Positions 54,206 through 62,544 of a stretch of 64,000 nt of DNA are shown here, one piece after another. Below the pieces are notes generated by a model. The model saw only the letters and a program-made list of their open reading frames with translations. It was not told the origin of the DNA and searched no databases. The translations under genes and the position numbers were made by a program. How positions within the stretch are numbered: position 1 is the first letter of the stretch; each line of letters begins with the position of its first letter. This DNA is from Candidatus Aminicenantota bacterium (GTDB lineage: Bacteria; Acidobacteriota; Aminicenantia; Aminicenantales; Aminicenantaceae): positions 1-64,000 of the forward strand of contig WJMT01000041.1 in assembly GCA_014727835.1 (NCBI GenBank), written 5' to 3'.

Positions 54206-55128
54206 TTTTTGAGTCTGTCTGATATGTATTGTTTTATGCTTTTATAGTCATAGGGAGAGAACCATTTGATCCCTTCCATTTTGTTGAACCAAGTGATTTG
54301 GCGTTTGGCATAATGGCGGGTGGATTTTTTAGTGGATCGGATGGCTTGTTTGAGTGTGATCTCATTGTTTAAAAATTTGAGGATGTGTTTGTAGCCGATG
54401 GCTCTGAATGGAGGAGAATCTTCTTTGACTCCCGATTCCAGCAGGGCTTGGACTTCTTTAACCATCCCTTTTTCAAACATTCTGTCAACTCTGTTTTCGA
54501 TCCTTTGATAGAGACTCTTCCTGTCTGTGATGAGTCCGATTTTGATCACATCAAAATCTTCAACAAAAGATGTGGTGTTGAGAAAATGTTCGGACAGCGG
54601 TTTTTTGGTGGCACGGTACACTTCAAGTGCTCTGATAATCCGCAGTCGATCATTTTTGCCTATTTTATCATGATATTCGGGATCAACTTTTTTGAGCTCC
54701 CTCCTGAGTTTTTCAAGTCCGAATTCATCCGCTTCTTTCTCAAGCTGGCTTCGCTGAGTATGGTGGGTTTCTTTTTCTGGATACAAGCCATTCAAAAGCG
54801 CTTTGAGATAAAGACCTGTCCCTCCGGTTATTATGGGAAGTTTTTTTCGTTTTTGGATTGATTGAATGGCCTCCAGGCTTTTTTTTACAAAATCCGCAGC
54901 TGTGAATTGAGTGGAAGGCTTGATAATGCTTATCAGATGATGGGGAATATTTTCCCTGTTTTCAGGAGGGATTTTATCTGTACCGATGTCAAAACCTTGA
55001 TAGACCTGCATGGAATCACAGTTGATGATCTCAGCGTTGAAATCACGGGCGCACTTCAAGGCTGTGGCGCTTTTTCCCACACAAGTGGGCCCGAGAATGA
55101 CCAGAAGGTTTTTATCTTTAAATTCCAA
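54190..55128 (-). CDS. miaA: tRNA dimethylallyltransferase MiaA
   Basis: 312 residues. P-loop [52 protein letters not shown] and [15 protein letters not shown], then [12 protein letters not shown] near the end. Adds the isopentenyl group to A37 of tRNAs reading U-starting codons. Start is TTG at 55128; no good ribosome site. A 28-residue frame ends inside its first codons. Confidence 0.95.
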   Translation of the reverse strand: MEFKDKNLLVILGPTCVGKSATALKCARDFNAEIINCDSMQVYQGFDIGTDKIPPENRENIPHHLISIIKPSTQFTAADFVKKSLEAIQSIQKRKKLPIITGGTGLYLKALLNGLYPEKETHHTQRSQLEKEADEFGLEKLRRELKKVDPEYHDKIGKNDRLRIIRALEVYRATKKPLSEHFLNTTSFVEDFDVIKIGLITDRKSLYQRIENRVDRMFEKGMVKEVQALLESGVKEDSPPFRAIGYKHILKFLNNEITLKQAIRSTKKSTRHYAKRQITWFNKMEGIKWFSPYDYKSIKQYISDRLKKWKKQ

Positions 55129-55204
55129 TTTTTACCATAAGCCCTATTGCCAAAACTGTCACAAGTATCAAAAGACCTATGATTTGGTTTTTTTTGAATT
55201 CCAT
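55118..55204 (-). CDS. Putative 28-residue single-helix membrane peptide
   Basis: ATG at 55204, TAA at 55120-55118. The product starts MEFKKNQ and continues IIGLLILVTVLAIGLMV before KIGI: a short basic head, one strongly hydrophobic helix, and a short tail. It overlaps the end of the PATAN-like gene (stop 55177) and the TTG start of miaA, so it could couple their translation. Upstream ribosome site weak. Its first codons resemble those of miaA (MEFKDKN). Too short for homology to decide. Confidence 0.35.
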   Translation of the reverse strand: MEFKKNQIIGLLILVTVLAIGLMVKIGI

Positions 55205-56295
55205 TTGCCGATATTTTTTAAGTTTTTTGTGATTCTTGACTCGTGATCATCTCCCAGAGTTTTTTTAACAGCCAAGACTTCTGCAGCCAGGATCTCATTG
55301 AGGGCATTCAGAAACAGCTTTAATTTGATTTCTCCGGGAAGTCCGGGATTTGTGGAAGGAGTGGAACTGATATGGACGGTTCCGTCCTGTGAAAGGCGGA
55401 TGTTCTGGAGCTGGGGAGGGAGGTGCGGTTTGATGTCTTTGATGCATTTTTCAAGAACACTCAGGGCAACAGGGCCGATTTCTTTGGATATGTATTTGAA
55501 AATGCAAACACATTTTTGATTGAATGAATCGAGCAGCCGGTTGAGTTCGACTTTGGATAATTCCTGTGTGAGATGATTCAGTGCTTTGTGAGGGGGACCT
55601 GCGATCCTTAGACATGAAAAAAGATAAATCAGACGATTGACCTCATTTTGTCCTATTTCAGAGTGCTGATACAGCTGGTCTCGTTTCATTTTATCTCCGA
55701 TGAGATTCAAAAGATATTTTTCGTTGGGATTCAGTTCTTTATTCAGAAACGATTTGTTGGGATATTGATGGATGTATTGGTCTTGAGCAGGAAGTTGCGA
55801 ATCGATGATTTTCTGGTTTTTCATTTGATAAATACCTTTTTTTATGACCTTGATGGTTGAGACTGAGGCTAGGATTTCTGACTCGTTGAGTTCCTGGGTA
55901 GGATCAAAGAAAAATTCAGCTTCTTGTTGGTCAAACAGAGGAAACAGGTCAAAGGCCATAAACGTTTTCAGAAAGCTCCATAATTTTAAGGAAGACAGGG
56001 CATTGAGCTCAGTTATGGATTTGAACAGGGAAATTTGTTTAGACTGGGCTAATTTCTCACATTTTTTGATACTTGTTGAGGAGATTTTTTTTTCATCATG
56101 CAGAAATTTAGCAAAGCTCCTTTGATCCCAGGAAGAAGCAAAAGCTGTGACATCTCCGTTAAAGAAATCTATTTTTTTGGGATGTTTCTGTGTTTTGATT
56201 TCAAGGCGGCCTGTTCGTTTCGAATTCCAGATCCGGTAAAGCACATAGGGAAAAGGGTTATCTGAAAGATTTCCATTCAGCCAAAGTTTTTCCAT
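55177..56295 (-). CDS. PATAN/DUF4388-like domain protein, function unknown
   Basis: 372 residues, cytoplasmic, no signal. The first 100 residues (LSDNPFPYVLYRIWNSKRTGRLEI; KKIDFFNGDVTAFASS) resemble the PATAN/DUF4388 domain found in regulators of surface functions. The middle helical part (EKYLLNLIGDKMKRDQLYQHS) looks winged-helix-like, followed by a C-terminal helical domain with conserved IGPVALSVLEKCIKDIK. ATG at 56295 follows a TATAAA by 8 nt. Family assignment is tentative. Upstream of miaA and after the Yip1 gene. Confidence 0.6.
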   Translation of the reverse strand: MEKLWLNGNLSDNPFPYVLYRIWNSKRTGRLEIKTQKHPKKIDFFNGDVTAFASSWDQRSFAKFLHDEKKISSTSIKKCEKLAQSKQISLFKSITELNALSSLKLWSFLKTFMAFDLFPLFDQQEAEFFFDPTQELNESEILASVSTIKVIKKGIYQMKNQKIIDSQLPAQDQYIHQYPNKSFLNKELNPNEKYLLNLIGDKMKRDQLYQHSEIGQNEVNRLIYLFSCLRIAGPPHKALNHLTQELSKVELNRLLDSFNQKCVCIFKYISKEIGPVALSVLEKCIKDIKPHLPPQLQNIRLSQDGTVHISSTPSTNPGLPGEIKLKLFLNALNEILAAEVLAVKKTLGDDHESRITKNLKNIGKWNSKKTKS

Positions 56296-56303
56296 AGCTA
56301 TAC

Positions 56304-56330
56304 TTTATAAATGAATGGAAATGATGTCAA
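56304..56330 (-). promoter_or_regulatory. Promoter of the PATAN-like gene
   Basis: Minus strand: TTGACA (56330-56325), short 15-bp spacer, TATAAA (56309-56304), which ends 8 nt before ATG at 56295. No ribosome site follows, so a leaderless mRNA is possible. Confidence 0.5.
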
Positions 56331-56358
56331 ACAGTTCAACTCCGGAGGATCTGGAATG

Positions 56359-57066
56359 TCATCCCATAAAACTCAGGCTCAGCACGCCTATGCCGATGTT
56401 TAACAGGCTTTTGAGGAGCCAAAATCCGTATGATATGAACAATGCTTTTTTGAGCTTGATGTTGAAAACAGAAGAAAGGCCGTAACTCAAAACCCCAAAC
56501 ATCCACAGCTGAAAAAAATCGATTTGGCTTAGCACCACAAATTCGAGAGACAGGGCTTCGAGTTTTGGAAACAATAATGCCATGCTTGTGGTGGTTCCCA
56601 TATAGGATTTGCTGGTGATGATCATAAGGAGTCTGACTCCAGCTCCGAGAATTTTGTCAATCAAGCTGGCATGAAGAAATGTGGAAAAGATTTGAGCATA
56701 TCTTCCTTCAGTGGAAGTCAGGCGTCCTAAAACCATAATGACAGCAGCAGATAATAAAAAACCCAGCAGAACAACAAGAGGGGTGAATACAAATGATTGG
56801 AGCAGGACCTGGATTTTGGAGGGATTTTGCATCCTGTCCAGCATTTGATTGAACCGCTCTTCTCCGATTCTTTCTTTCAGCTCCAGATTGTTTTTAAAGG
56901 TGTTGATGCTGTCCTGCTGAGAATAAGGCTGAACAAAAATGGTGAAAAGGGATGCGGCGATCAGCACGACAATGAGAACATCTTTCCAGGGAGCGTTTTT
57001 GGCTACAGAAGCGAATGTTTCTTGGGGATTAAAGAAAACACCTTGGATTCGATTTATTAAGTTCAT
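56359..57066 (-). CDS. Yip1 family membrane protein in an ABC-exporter operon
   Basis: 235 residues. [18 protein letters not shown] start, five to six hydrophobic helices ([68 protein letters not shown]). It has no FtsX/MacB permease topology or signature. It overlaps the ABC ATPase gene by 4 bp (ATGA), which in turn overlaps the adaptor gene, so all three are coupled. In most operons of this layout the third gene is the MacB-like permease. Its function here is unknown. Confidence 0.82.
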   Translation of the reverse strand: MNLINRIQGVFFNPQETFASVAKNAPWKDVLIVVLIAASLFTIFVQPYSQQDSINTFKNNLELKERIGEERFNQMLDRMQNPSKIQVLLQSFVFTPLVVLLGFLLSAAVIMVLGRLTSTEGRYAQIFSTFLHASLIDKILGAGVRLLMIITSKSYMGTTTSMALLFPKLEALSLEFVVLSQIDFFQLWMFGVLSYGLSSVFNIKLKKALFISYGFWLLKSLLNIGIGVLSLSFMG

Positions 57067-57767
57067 GAAGAATCACCTCTTTTGACATCTTTTTCAATCA
57101 TGCCGTCTTTTATGTGAATAACCCTTTGGGCATGCATAGCAATGTTGGGATCATGAGTCACCATGATCACTGTATTCCCCTGGGAATGAATTTTATTAAA
57201 CAACTTAAGAATTTCTTGTCCGGTTTTTGAGTCGAGGTTTCCTGTGGGCTCATCAGCCAGAAGGATGGAGGGTTCATTGGAAAGAGCCCGAGCAATGGCC
57301 ACTCTTTGCCTTTCCCCTCCGGATAGTTCAGAAGGACGGTGGTCTTTACGGTTGAAGATTTCAACCATTTTCAAAGCATTTTCCACTTTTTTGACTCTTG
57401 ATTTTTTGTTTTCTCCCTTGTAAATCAGGGGAAGCTCCACATTATGGAAAGCAGTGGCTCTGGACAACAGGTTGAATACTTGAAAGACAAAGCCGATCTC
57501 TTGATTTCTGATAAAGGCAAGTTCGTTATCATCCATAGAGCTGACCAGTTTGTTTTTCAAATAATATTTTCCTTTGGAGGGAGTGTCCAAACATCCGAGT
57601 ATATTCATAATGGTTGATTTTCCTGAGCCGGAAGGCCCCATAATAGCCAGGAATTCATTTTTTTTGACTGTGAATGTGACTCCACACAGAGCTTTGACTT
57701 CTTGTTTGCCCAGTTGATAAATTTTCCACAGGTTTTCAGCTGAAATGATGACATGGTTGTCAGTCAT
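57063..57767 (-). CDS. ABC transporter ATP-binding protein, MacB/LolD type
   Basis: 234 residues. Walker [11 protein letters not shown]-loop [12 protein letters not shown], signature [15 protein letters not shown], Walker [13 protein letters not shown], switch VTHDPNIA. The FQVFNLL and DEPTGNLD strings are typical of LolD/MacB/FtsE ATPases that drive export or lipoprotein release. Overlaps the adaptor (ATGA) and the Yip1 gene. No cognate FtsX-like permease gene was found in the window. Confidence 0.93.
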   Translation of the reverse strand: MTDNHVIISAENLWKIYQLGKQEVKALCGVTFTVKKNEFLAIMGPSGSGKSTIMNILGCLDTPSKGKYYLKNKLVSSMDDNELAFIRNQEIGFVFQVFNLLSRATAFHNVELPLIYKGENKKSRVKKVENALKMVEIFNRKDHRPSELSGGERQRVAIARALSNEPSILLADEPTGNLDSKTGQEILKLFNKIHSQGNTVIMVTHDPNIAMHAQRVIHIKDGMIEKDVKRGDSS

Positions 57768-58993
57768 GAGTCATTCTCTTTCTTTTGTTCTGTTTTAACC
57801 AACATGTCATCAGAGAGCTGACGCAGGGAGCTGTAAGGTCCTACGGCCACCAGTTCATCTTGGCTGAGACCCGAAGTGATCTCGATCTTCAGCTCTCCCA
57901 TGATCCCTTTTTCCACTGCACGGAACTGGGCTCGGTCATCCTTGATCACAAACACGCCTTCTTCCTGTCCTGTCTCAGAGCTTTGATTCTGTTCATTTAA
58001 TTCCTTAAGCACCAGGGCGGAGATGGGAACAGTGAGGACACCGCTCTTCTCTGCAGTGATGATATCAGCGGTGGCTGAGAGACCAGGCTTTAAGTCCGGA
58101 GGTGGATTTTCCAGGGTGATAACCACTTTGAAATCTTTGGATTCTTCTGTTCCGGACAGAGATTGGAGTGCAGAGCTTCCGATCTCTGTCACACGGCCTC
58201 GAATGATCTGATCTGGGAACGCATCCACTCGGACTTCTGAATCTTGACCCAGCTGGACTCCCACCACATCTGTTTCATCCACTTCAACGTCGACTTCCAT
58301 GACAGAAAGGTCAGCAATGGTCATGAGGACTGTTCCCGGATTGTTCATGGTGCCAACCAGGGCAATTTCTCCTTCCTCAACATTTAGGCTTGTGATGATC
58401 CCGTCTATCGGCGAATTGTAGACGGTCTTTTCCAAATTATCCAGAGTGCTTCTGAGAGACGCTTGGGCTTGTTTGATTTGAAAATCGATGGCCTCCAAAC
58501 TGGCTTTTGATATCTCATACTGTGCCTGAGCGGATTCAAGCTCTTCTCTGGAGATCAATTTTTTTTCATACAGGCTCTGTTTTCGGTCATAGACTCTTTG
58601 GTCATTTACCAGCTTGGCTTTGGTTTTGATTTTTTCAGCTTGGAGGGAGCGGATGTAAGCTCTATCTCTATCCGCACTTGCCTCGTATTGAGTGGATTCC
58701 AGTTTAAGGAGGAAGTCGTCTTTTTTTACCTCTTGCCCCTCTTCCACTCCGATTTTTATGATTCTTCCCGCTATATGAGCGCTGATGTTCACATTTTTTT
58801 TGGGCTTGACCTCCCCGGATGCAGATATTTTGGAAGTGAGGTCCTCTTTGACGGCTTTTTCTACGGTCACATTGATGCTTTGTTCGCGTTGAGCTTGAAG
58901 ATTTATGAAGATGATCAAAGCAATCAGAAGGATGACTGCACTGATTATGATGAATTTTTTTTTGCTTTTTTTGGGTTTTTTTTGTTCGTTCAT
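57764..58993 (-). CDS. Periplasmic adaptor (membrane fusion) protein, MacA/HlyD family
   Basis: 409 residues. N-terminal membrane anchor ([20 protein letters not shown]), lipoyl half-motif ([20 protein letters not shown]), a coiled-coil hairpin (about residues 110-190), second lipoyl half ([18 protein letters not shown]), then beta-barrel and membrane-proximal domains. It links an inner-membrane exporter to an outer-membrane channel. ATG at 58993 was chosen because the promoter at 59019-59047 excludes the longer frame. First gene of the adaptor-ATPase-Yip1 operon. Confidence 0.92.
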   Translation of the reverse strand: MNEQKKPKKSKKKFIIISAVILLIALIIFINLQAQREQSINVTVEKAVKEDLTSKISASGEVKPKKNVNISAHIAGRIIKIGVEEGQEVKKDDFLLKLESTQYEASADRDRAYIRSLQAEKIKTKAKLVNDQRVYDRKQSLYEKKLISREELESAQAQYEISKASLEAIDFQIKQAQASLRSTLDNLEKTVYNSPIDGIITSLNVEEGEIALVGTMNNPGTVLMTIADLSVMEVDVEVDETDVVGVQLGQDSEVRVDAFPDQIIRGRVTEIGSSALQSLSGTEESKDFKVVITLENPPPDLKPGLSATADIITAEKSGVLTVPISALVLKELNEQNQSSETGQEEGVFVIKDDRAQFRAVEKGIMGELKIEITSGLSQDELVAVGPYSSLRQLSDDMLVKTEQKKENDS

Positions 58994-59018
58994 TTGGTCT
59001 CTTTCTTGGACGGTTTTT

Positions 59019-59047
59019 ATCATAATACAGTACGTGCTTTTTGGCAA
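59019..59047 (-). promoter_or_regulatory. Promoter of the adaptor-ATPase-Yip1 operon
   Basis: Minus strand: TTGCCA (59047-59042), 17-bp spacer, TATGAT (59024-59019). Start point about 59012, giving a leader of about 20 nt before ATG at 58993. Confidence 0.6.
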
Positions 59048-59175
59048 AGAGTTTATACTAATCAAAAAGCAGGAGAAAAAAGAGTCAATCGAGGATTGAA
59101 TGGAAGTTTCAGAATAAGGGAAAAACTTATATTGCCCTCTATAAGTATAATTGGTAATATAGCCAGGATGATCAA

Positions 59176-59961
59176 ATGGACTTAGACAGATATTTGGAAA
59201 CTGCAGTATTGGCAGCCAAAAAAGCGGGTTTGATGCTCGTCCAGAATATCGGTTCAGAGAAGGATATCTCTTTTAAAGGGGATGTGGACTTGGTCACGAA
59301 TTTTGACAAACGATCTCAGGATATCATTCATCATACCATATGGGATGCCTTTCCTGAGCATGATATCATCGCAGAGGAAGGTCTCAGCAAAGACAAAGGA
59401 TCAGATTTCAGATGGGTCATAGATCCTATAGACGGCACCACTAATTTTGCTCACAGGTTTCCTGTTTTCTGCATCTCTATTGCCCTTGAGAAAGAGGGCC
59501 AACCCTTAGTGGGGGCTGTGTTTGATCCTTTGCGAAATGAGCTGTTCTCAGCAAAAAAAGAGGGGGGAGCTTGTCTCAATGAAAAAGAGATCAAGGTCTC
59601 AGATATTCAAGAACTGGATAAAAGTCTTCTTGCCACAGGTTTTCCTTACGACATCCGGGAGAGCGAGATGAATAATCTGGACCATTTTTCTCGTTTTGCT
59701 GTCAGATGCCAGGCAATACGGCGGTGCGGTTCAGCAGCTCTGGACCTCTGCTATGTGGCCTGCGGACGAGTGGATGGGTTTTGGGAGCTTAAGCTGTCTC
59801 CTTGGGATACTTCGGCAGGAGCTTTGATGGTCCAGGAAGCCCAAGGGTATGTGACGGATTTTCACAACAACATTTTCCATTCAAGCAGGCATCAGGTTCT
59901 CGCCTCCAATGGAAAGATCCATACCCAGATGCTGGAGGTCCTGAAGCTGGGGAACATATAA
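59176..59961 (+). CDS. suhB: Inositol monophosphatase family protein (SuhB-like)
   Basis: 261 residues. Mg2+-dependent phosphatase fold with KGDVDLVTNFDKRSQ, IIAEEGLS, WVIDPIDGTTNFAHRFP (three metal-binding Asp region), GAVFDPLRNELF and ELKLSPWDTSAGALMVQEAQG. Hydrolyses inositol-1-phosphate or related sugar phosphates; SuhB also aids rRNA antitermination in enterics. A TATAAT at 59146-59151 lies 24 bp before ATG. Its stop overlaps the next gene's ATG (TAATG). Confidence 0.92.
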   Translation: MDLDRYLETAVLAAKKAGLMLVQNIGSEKDISFKGDVDLVTNFDKRSQDIIHHTIWDAFPEHDIIAEEGLSKDKGSDFRWVIDPIDGTTNFAHRFPVFCISIALEKEGQPLVGAVFDPLRNELFSAKKEGGACLNEKEIKVSDIQELDKSLLATGFPYDIRESEMNNLDHFSRFAVRCQAIRRCGSAALDLCYVACGRVDGFWELKLSPWDTSAGALMVQEAQGYVTDFHNNIFHSSRHQVLASNGKIHTQMLEVLKLGNI

Positions 59962-60503
59962 TGAAAAACAGGATTTGCGGAACAGGAGTTTTGATTTTTT
60001 TGATTTCAGGGTGTTTTTTCATCGGTCTATGGGCTTTTCAAGAGCTTGAAATTCAGAGGCCCCGGTTGGAATCCAATCGAATCTACTGGCTGGAGGTGAA
60101 TGCAGACAGCCATTGGATGAGTACAGGATATGATGTTGAGAAGGGAGACATCATTGATTTCAATGCTGAGGGCACCATTTCACTTCAACAAGGAAATCCC
60201 AAAGCTTACTGTGACCCTGATGGGTACAATTTGATGACCATGCAGCAGCCAATAACCGATCAAAACCTCGGGGCACTTATTGGAAGAGTGGTTCTGCTCA
60301 TTTCCATAGAAGAAGATGAGGAAACAGGTGAAGAAGTCAGAAATGAGATCATAAAGGAGTTTTATATCGGGAAGAGAAACCAGATCATGATGCCGATTGG
60401 AGGTGAACTTCAGCTCGGGATCAATGAGCTGGTGGTTGAAGACAATGAGGGATCGTTCCAAGTCAAGATGAGGTCCATAGATGAGCGGTCCTTAATTCAA
60501 TAA
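59961..60503 (+). CDS. Lipoprotein with a LecA/PA-IL-like lectin fold
   Basis: 180 residues. The signal peptide ends LIFLISGC, a good lipobox, so Cys18 would be lipidated. The mature part reads like the galactose-binding PA-IL (LecA) jelly-roll: NADSHWMSTGYDVEKGDII, DFNAEGTISL, CDPDGYNL, NLGALIGRVVLLI, and YIGKRNQIMMPIGGELQLGINE. No sugar-binding function can be proved from this. ATG at 59961 shares one base with the phosphatase stop and lacks an own ribosome site, so translation is coupled. Confidence 0.72.
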   Translation: MKNRICGTGVLIFLISGCFFIGLWAFQELEIQRPRLESNRIYWLEVNADSHWMSTGYDVEKGDIIDFNAEGTISLQQGNPKAYCDPDGYNLMTMQQPITDQNLGALIGRVVLLISIEEDEETGEEVRNEIIKEFYIGKRNQIMMPIGGELQLGINELVVEDNEGSFQVKMRSIDERSLIQ

Positions 60504-60512
60504 TTCTGGTTT

Positions 60513-61862
60513 TCACGAAGAAGTTTTTTTGGCGATGAGATCTTCGAGAAATTGGGTGTCATACGTTCCTTTTAAAAAATCCGAATTGGATAATACATTG
60601 AGTTGAAGAGGGATGTTTGTTTTGACTCCCACTAATGTGGTCATTTCCAGTGCCGTGATGGCTTTTTTTATGGCTTGTTGGCGCGTGGGGGCATGTGAGC
60701 TGACTTTGGCGATGAGAGAGTCATAGAAAGGGGGAATCGTCCATCCCTGATAAGCGGCAGAGTCGATGCGGATTCCTTCTCCTCCCGGGAAAACAAGAAA
60801 TTCGATTTTTCCGGGAGAAGGAGCAAACGAATCCGGATCTTCTGCATTGATCCGGCATTCAATGCTGTGCCCTCTGAACTCTATGCCCTGGCTGATTTTT
60901 AAGTCCTGCCCAGCTGAGATTTGGATTTGTTCTTTGATCAGATCAATCCCGTAAACCATCTCAGTTATGGGGTGCTCGACCTGGACTCGAGTGTTGGCTT
61001 CCATGAAATAGAAGTTTTTCTTGCGGTCTACCAAAAATTCAAAGGTTCCCAGACTTTGGTAATCTATGAAGTCAGCTGCTGATTCCGCAGCTTTGATCAT
61101 TTTCTTGCGCAGTTTGGAATCAATATATGTGGAAGGAGTTTCTTCCAGGATTTTTTGATGCTTTCTCTGTACAGAGCATTCCCTTTCTGCAAATCCTATC
61201 ACATGTCCCTTGGAATCCCTGGCCACTTGAATCTCAATGTGTCTTGCATTTTCAAAGTATTTCTCTATATATAAATCCGGATTTCCAAAGGCAGAATTGG
61301 ATTCGTTTTGGGCAATATTGAATTGGTTCTCCAGGCTGGGTAAAGATCGGACGATCCGCATGCCTTTCCCACCCCCACCAGCTGCTGCTTTGAGTATTAT
61401 GGGGAATCCGATTTTTTTCGCTGTTTTTTCAGCCGAACTGAAGTCTTTGATGATCCCGTCTGATCCAGGAAGGATAGGAAGTTTGGCTTTTTTCATTTCC
61501 TGGCGGGCCCTGTTTTTATCTCCCATGATTCTCATGACAGAAGCAGGGGGCCCCACAAAAGCCAATCCTTCTTGTTGGCACACTTCTGGAAAACGGGGAT
61601 TTTCGGCCAGAAATCCGTATCCCGGATGGATGGCATCGGTTTTGGTAATGAGTGCTGCACTGATGATATTCGGAATGTTCAAGTAACTTTCACTTGCTTT
61701 AGCTGGTCCGATGCATATTTTTTCGTCTGCCAGCGAGGCATGAAGAGAATCTTTATCTGATTCTGAAAAGACGGCAACGGTTTTGATTCCCAGTTCCTTA
61801 GCCGCCTGCATGATCCGGAGGGCGATCTCTCCCCGATTCGCAATCAGTATTTTTGAGAACAT
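60513..61862 (-). CDS. accC: Acetyl-CoA carboxylase biotin carboxylase subunit
   Basis: 449 residues. ATP-grasp enzyme: KILIANRGEIALRI, HPGYGFLAENPRF, AAAGGGGKGMRIV, ERECSVQRKHQKILEETPS, FMEANTRVQVEHPITE and ECRINAEDP. Carboxylates biotin on AccB, first half-reaction of fatty acid synthesis. Directly follows accB with no gap. Ends 9 bp from the convergent lipoprotein gene. Confidence 0.97.
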   Translation of the reverse strand: MFSKILIANRGEIALRIMQAAKELGIKTVAVFSESDKDSLHASLADEKICIGPAKASESYLNIPNIISAALITKTDAIHPGYGFLAENPRFPEVCQQEGLAFVGPPASVMRIMGDKNRARQEMKKAKLPILPGSDGIIKDFSSAEKTAKKIGFPIILKAAAGGGGKGMRIVRSLPSLENQFNIAQNESNSAFGNPDLYIEKYFENARHIEIQVARDSKGHVIGFAERECSVQRKHQKILEETPSTYIDSKLRKKMIKAAESAADFIDYQSLGTFEFLVDRKKNFYFMEANTRVQVEHPITEMVYGIDLIKEQIQISAGQDLKISQGIEFRGHSIECRINAEDPDSFAPSPGKIEFLVFPGGEGIRIDSAAYQGWTIPPFYDSLIAKVSSHAPTRQQAIKKAITALEMTTLVGVKTNIPLQLNVLSNSDFLKGTYDTQFLEDLIAKKTSS

Positions 61863-62336
61863 TTAAGTTTTTCTTATGGAAAACAATTTTTGCCCATACT
61901 CAACCGGTTCGCCGTTTTCAACCAAGATATCCTCAACCATCCCAGCCGCATCAGATTCGATTTCATTCATTAATTTCATAGCTTCTATGATACACAGAGT
62001 TTGATTCTGTTTGATATCCTCTCCCACTTCGATAAAAGGAGGCGAGGAGGGGTCCGGCGCTCTGTAAAAAGTGCCCACCATGGGAGATATGATATAGTGA
62101 AGGTTGTTGTCTTCTGTCTGGTGAGGGGTTGTGTCTTCCTTGTCTTTCTCCGGAGTCGTTGGTCTTGATTGGATGGATTCAGGAACGACAGTCACTTCTC
62201 TGATCTTTGGTTTGGATGGCTCCCTGCTGATTTTGATTTTGAAATCTTCCAGTTCCAGTTCGAAATCAATGAGATTCTTTTTTTCGAGCAGATCGATCAG
62301 CTTAGATATTTCTTTATAATCGATTTTTGATTTCAT
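61863..62336 (-). CDS. accB: Biotin carboxyl carrier protein
   Basis: 157 residues. N-terminal helical segment (DYKEISKLIDLLEKKNLIDF), a Pro/Thr/Glu-rich linker (about 60-80), then the biotinyl domain HYIISPMVGTFYRAPDPSS with the modified lysine in EAMKLMNEIESD. Carries biotin between AccC and the carboxyltransferase. Abuts accC. Preceded by the promoter at 62390-62418. Confidence 0.97.
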   Translation of the reverse strand: MKSKIDYKEISKLIDLLEKKNLIDFELELEDFKIKISREPSKPKIREVTVVPESIQSRPTTPEKDKEDTTPHQTEDNNLHYIISPMVGTFYRAPDPSSPPFIEVGEDIKQNQTLCIIEAMKLMNEIESDAAGMVEDILVENGEPVEYGQKLFSIRKT

Positions 62337-62389
62337 AGCGAATCTCCCTACAAGCCGGAATCGTTCTCTTTTTGCAGAAAATAAGTATT

Positions 62390-62418
62390 AAAGTAATCGC
62401 TCTGGATGCAAATGTCAA
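62390..62418 (-). promoter_or_regulatory. Promoter of accB-accC
   Basis: Minus strand: TTGACA (62418-62413), 17-bp spacer, TACTTT (62395-62390). Confidence 0.6.
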
Positions 62419-62458
62419 GCAGGGATGAGACAACTGAAACAGTTTGGATAGGATGAGG

Positions 62459-62486
62459 TTGGAACTTTTCTCGGTTGTGATATAAT
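62459..62486 (+). promoter_or_regulatory. Promoter of ffh
   Basis: TTGGAA (62459-62464), 16-bp spacer, TATAAT (62481-62486) preceded by TGA, an extended -10. About 50 nt of leader before ATG at 62545. Confidence 0.7.
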
Positions 62487-62544
62487 GAGAAACAACAATT
62501 TATCTATATCAATCATTGGTATGATTTGAGGTGACAGTGAGCCC

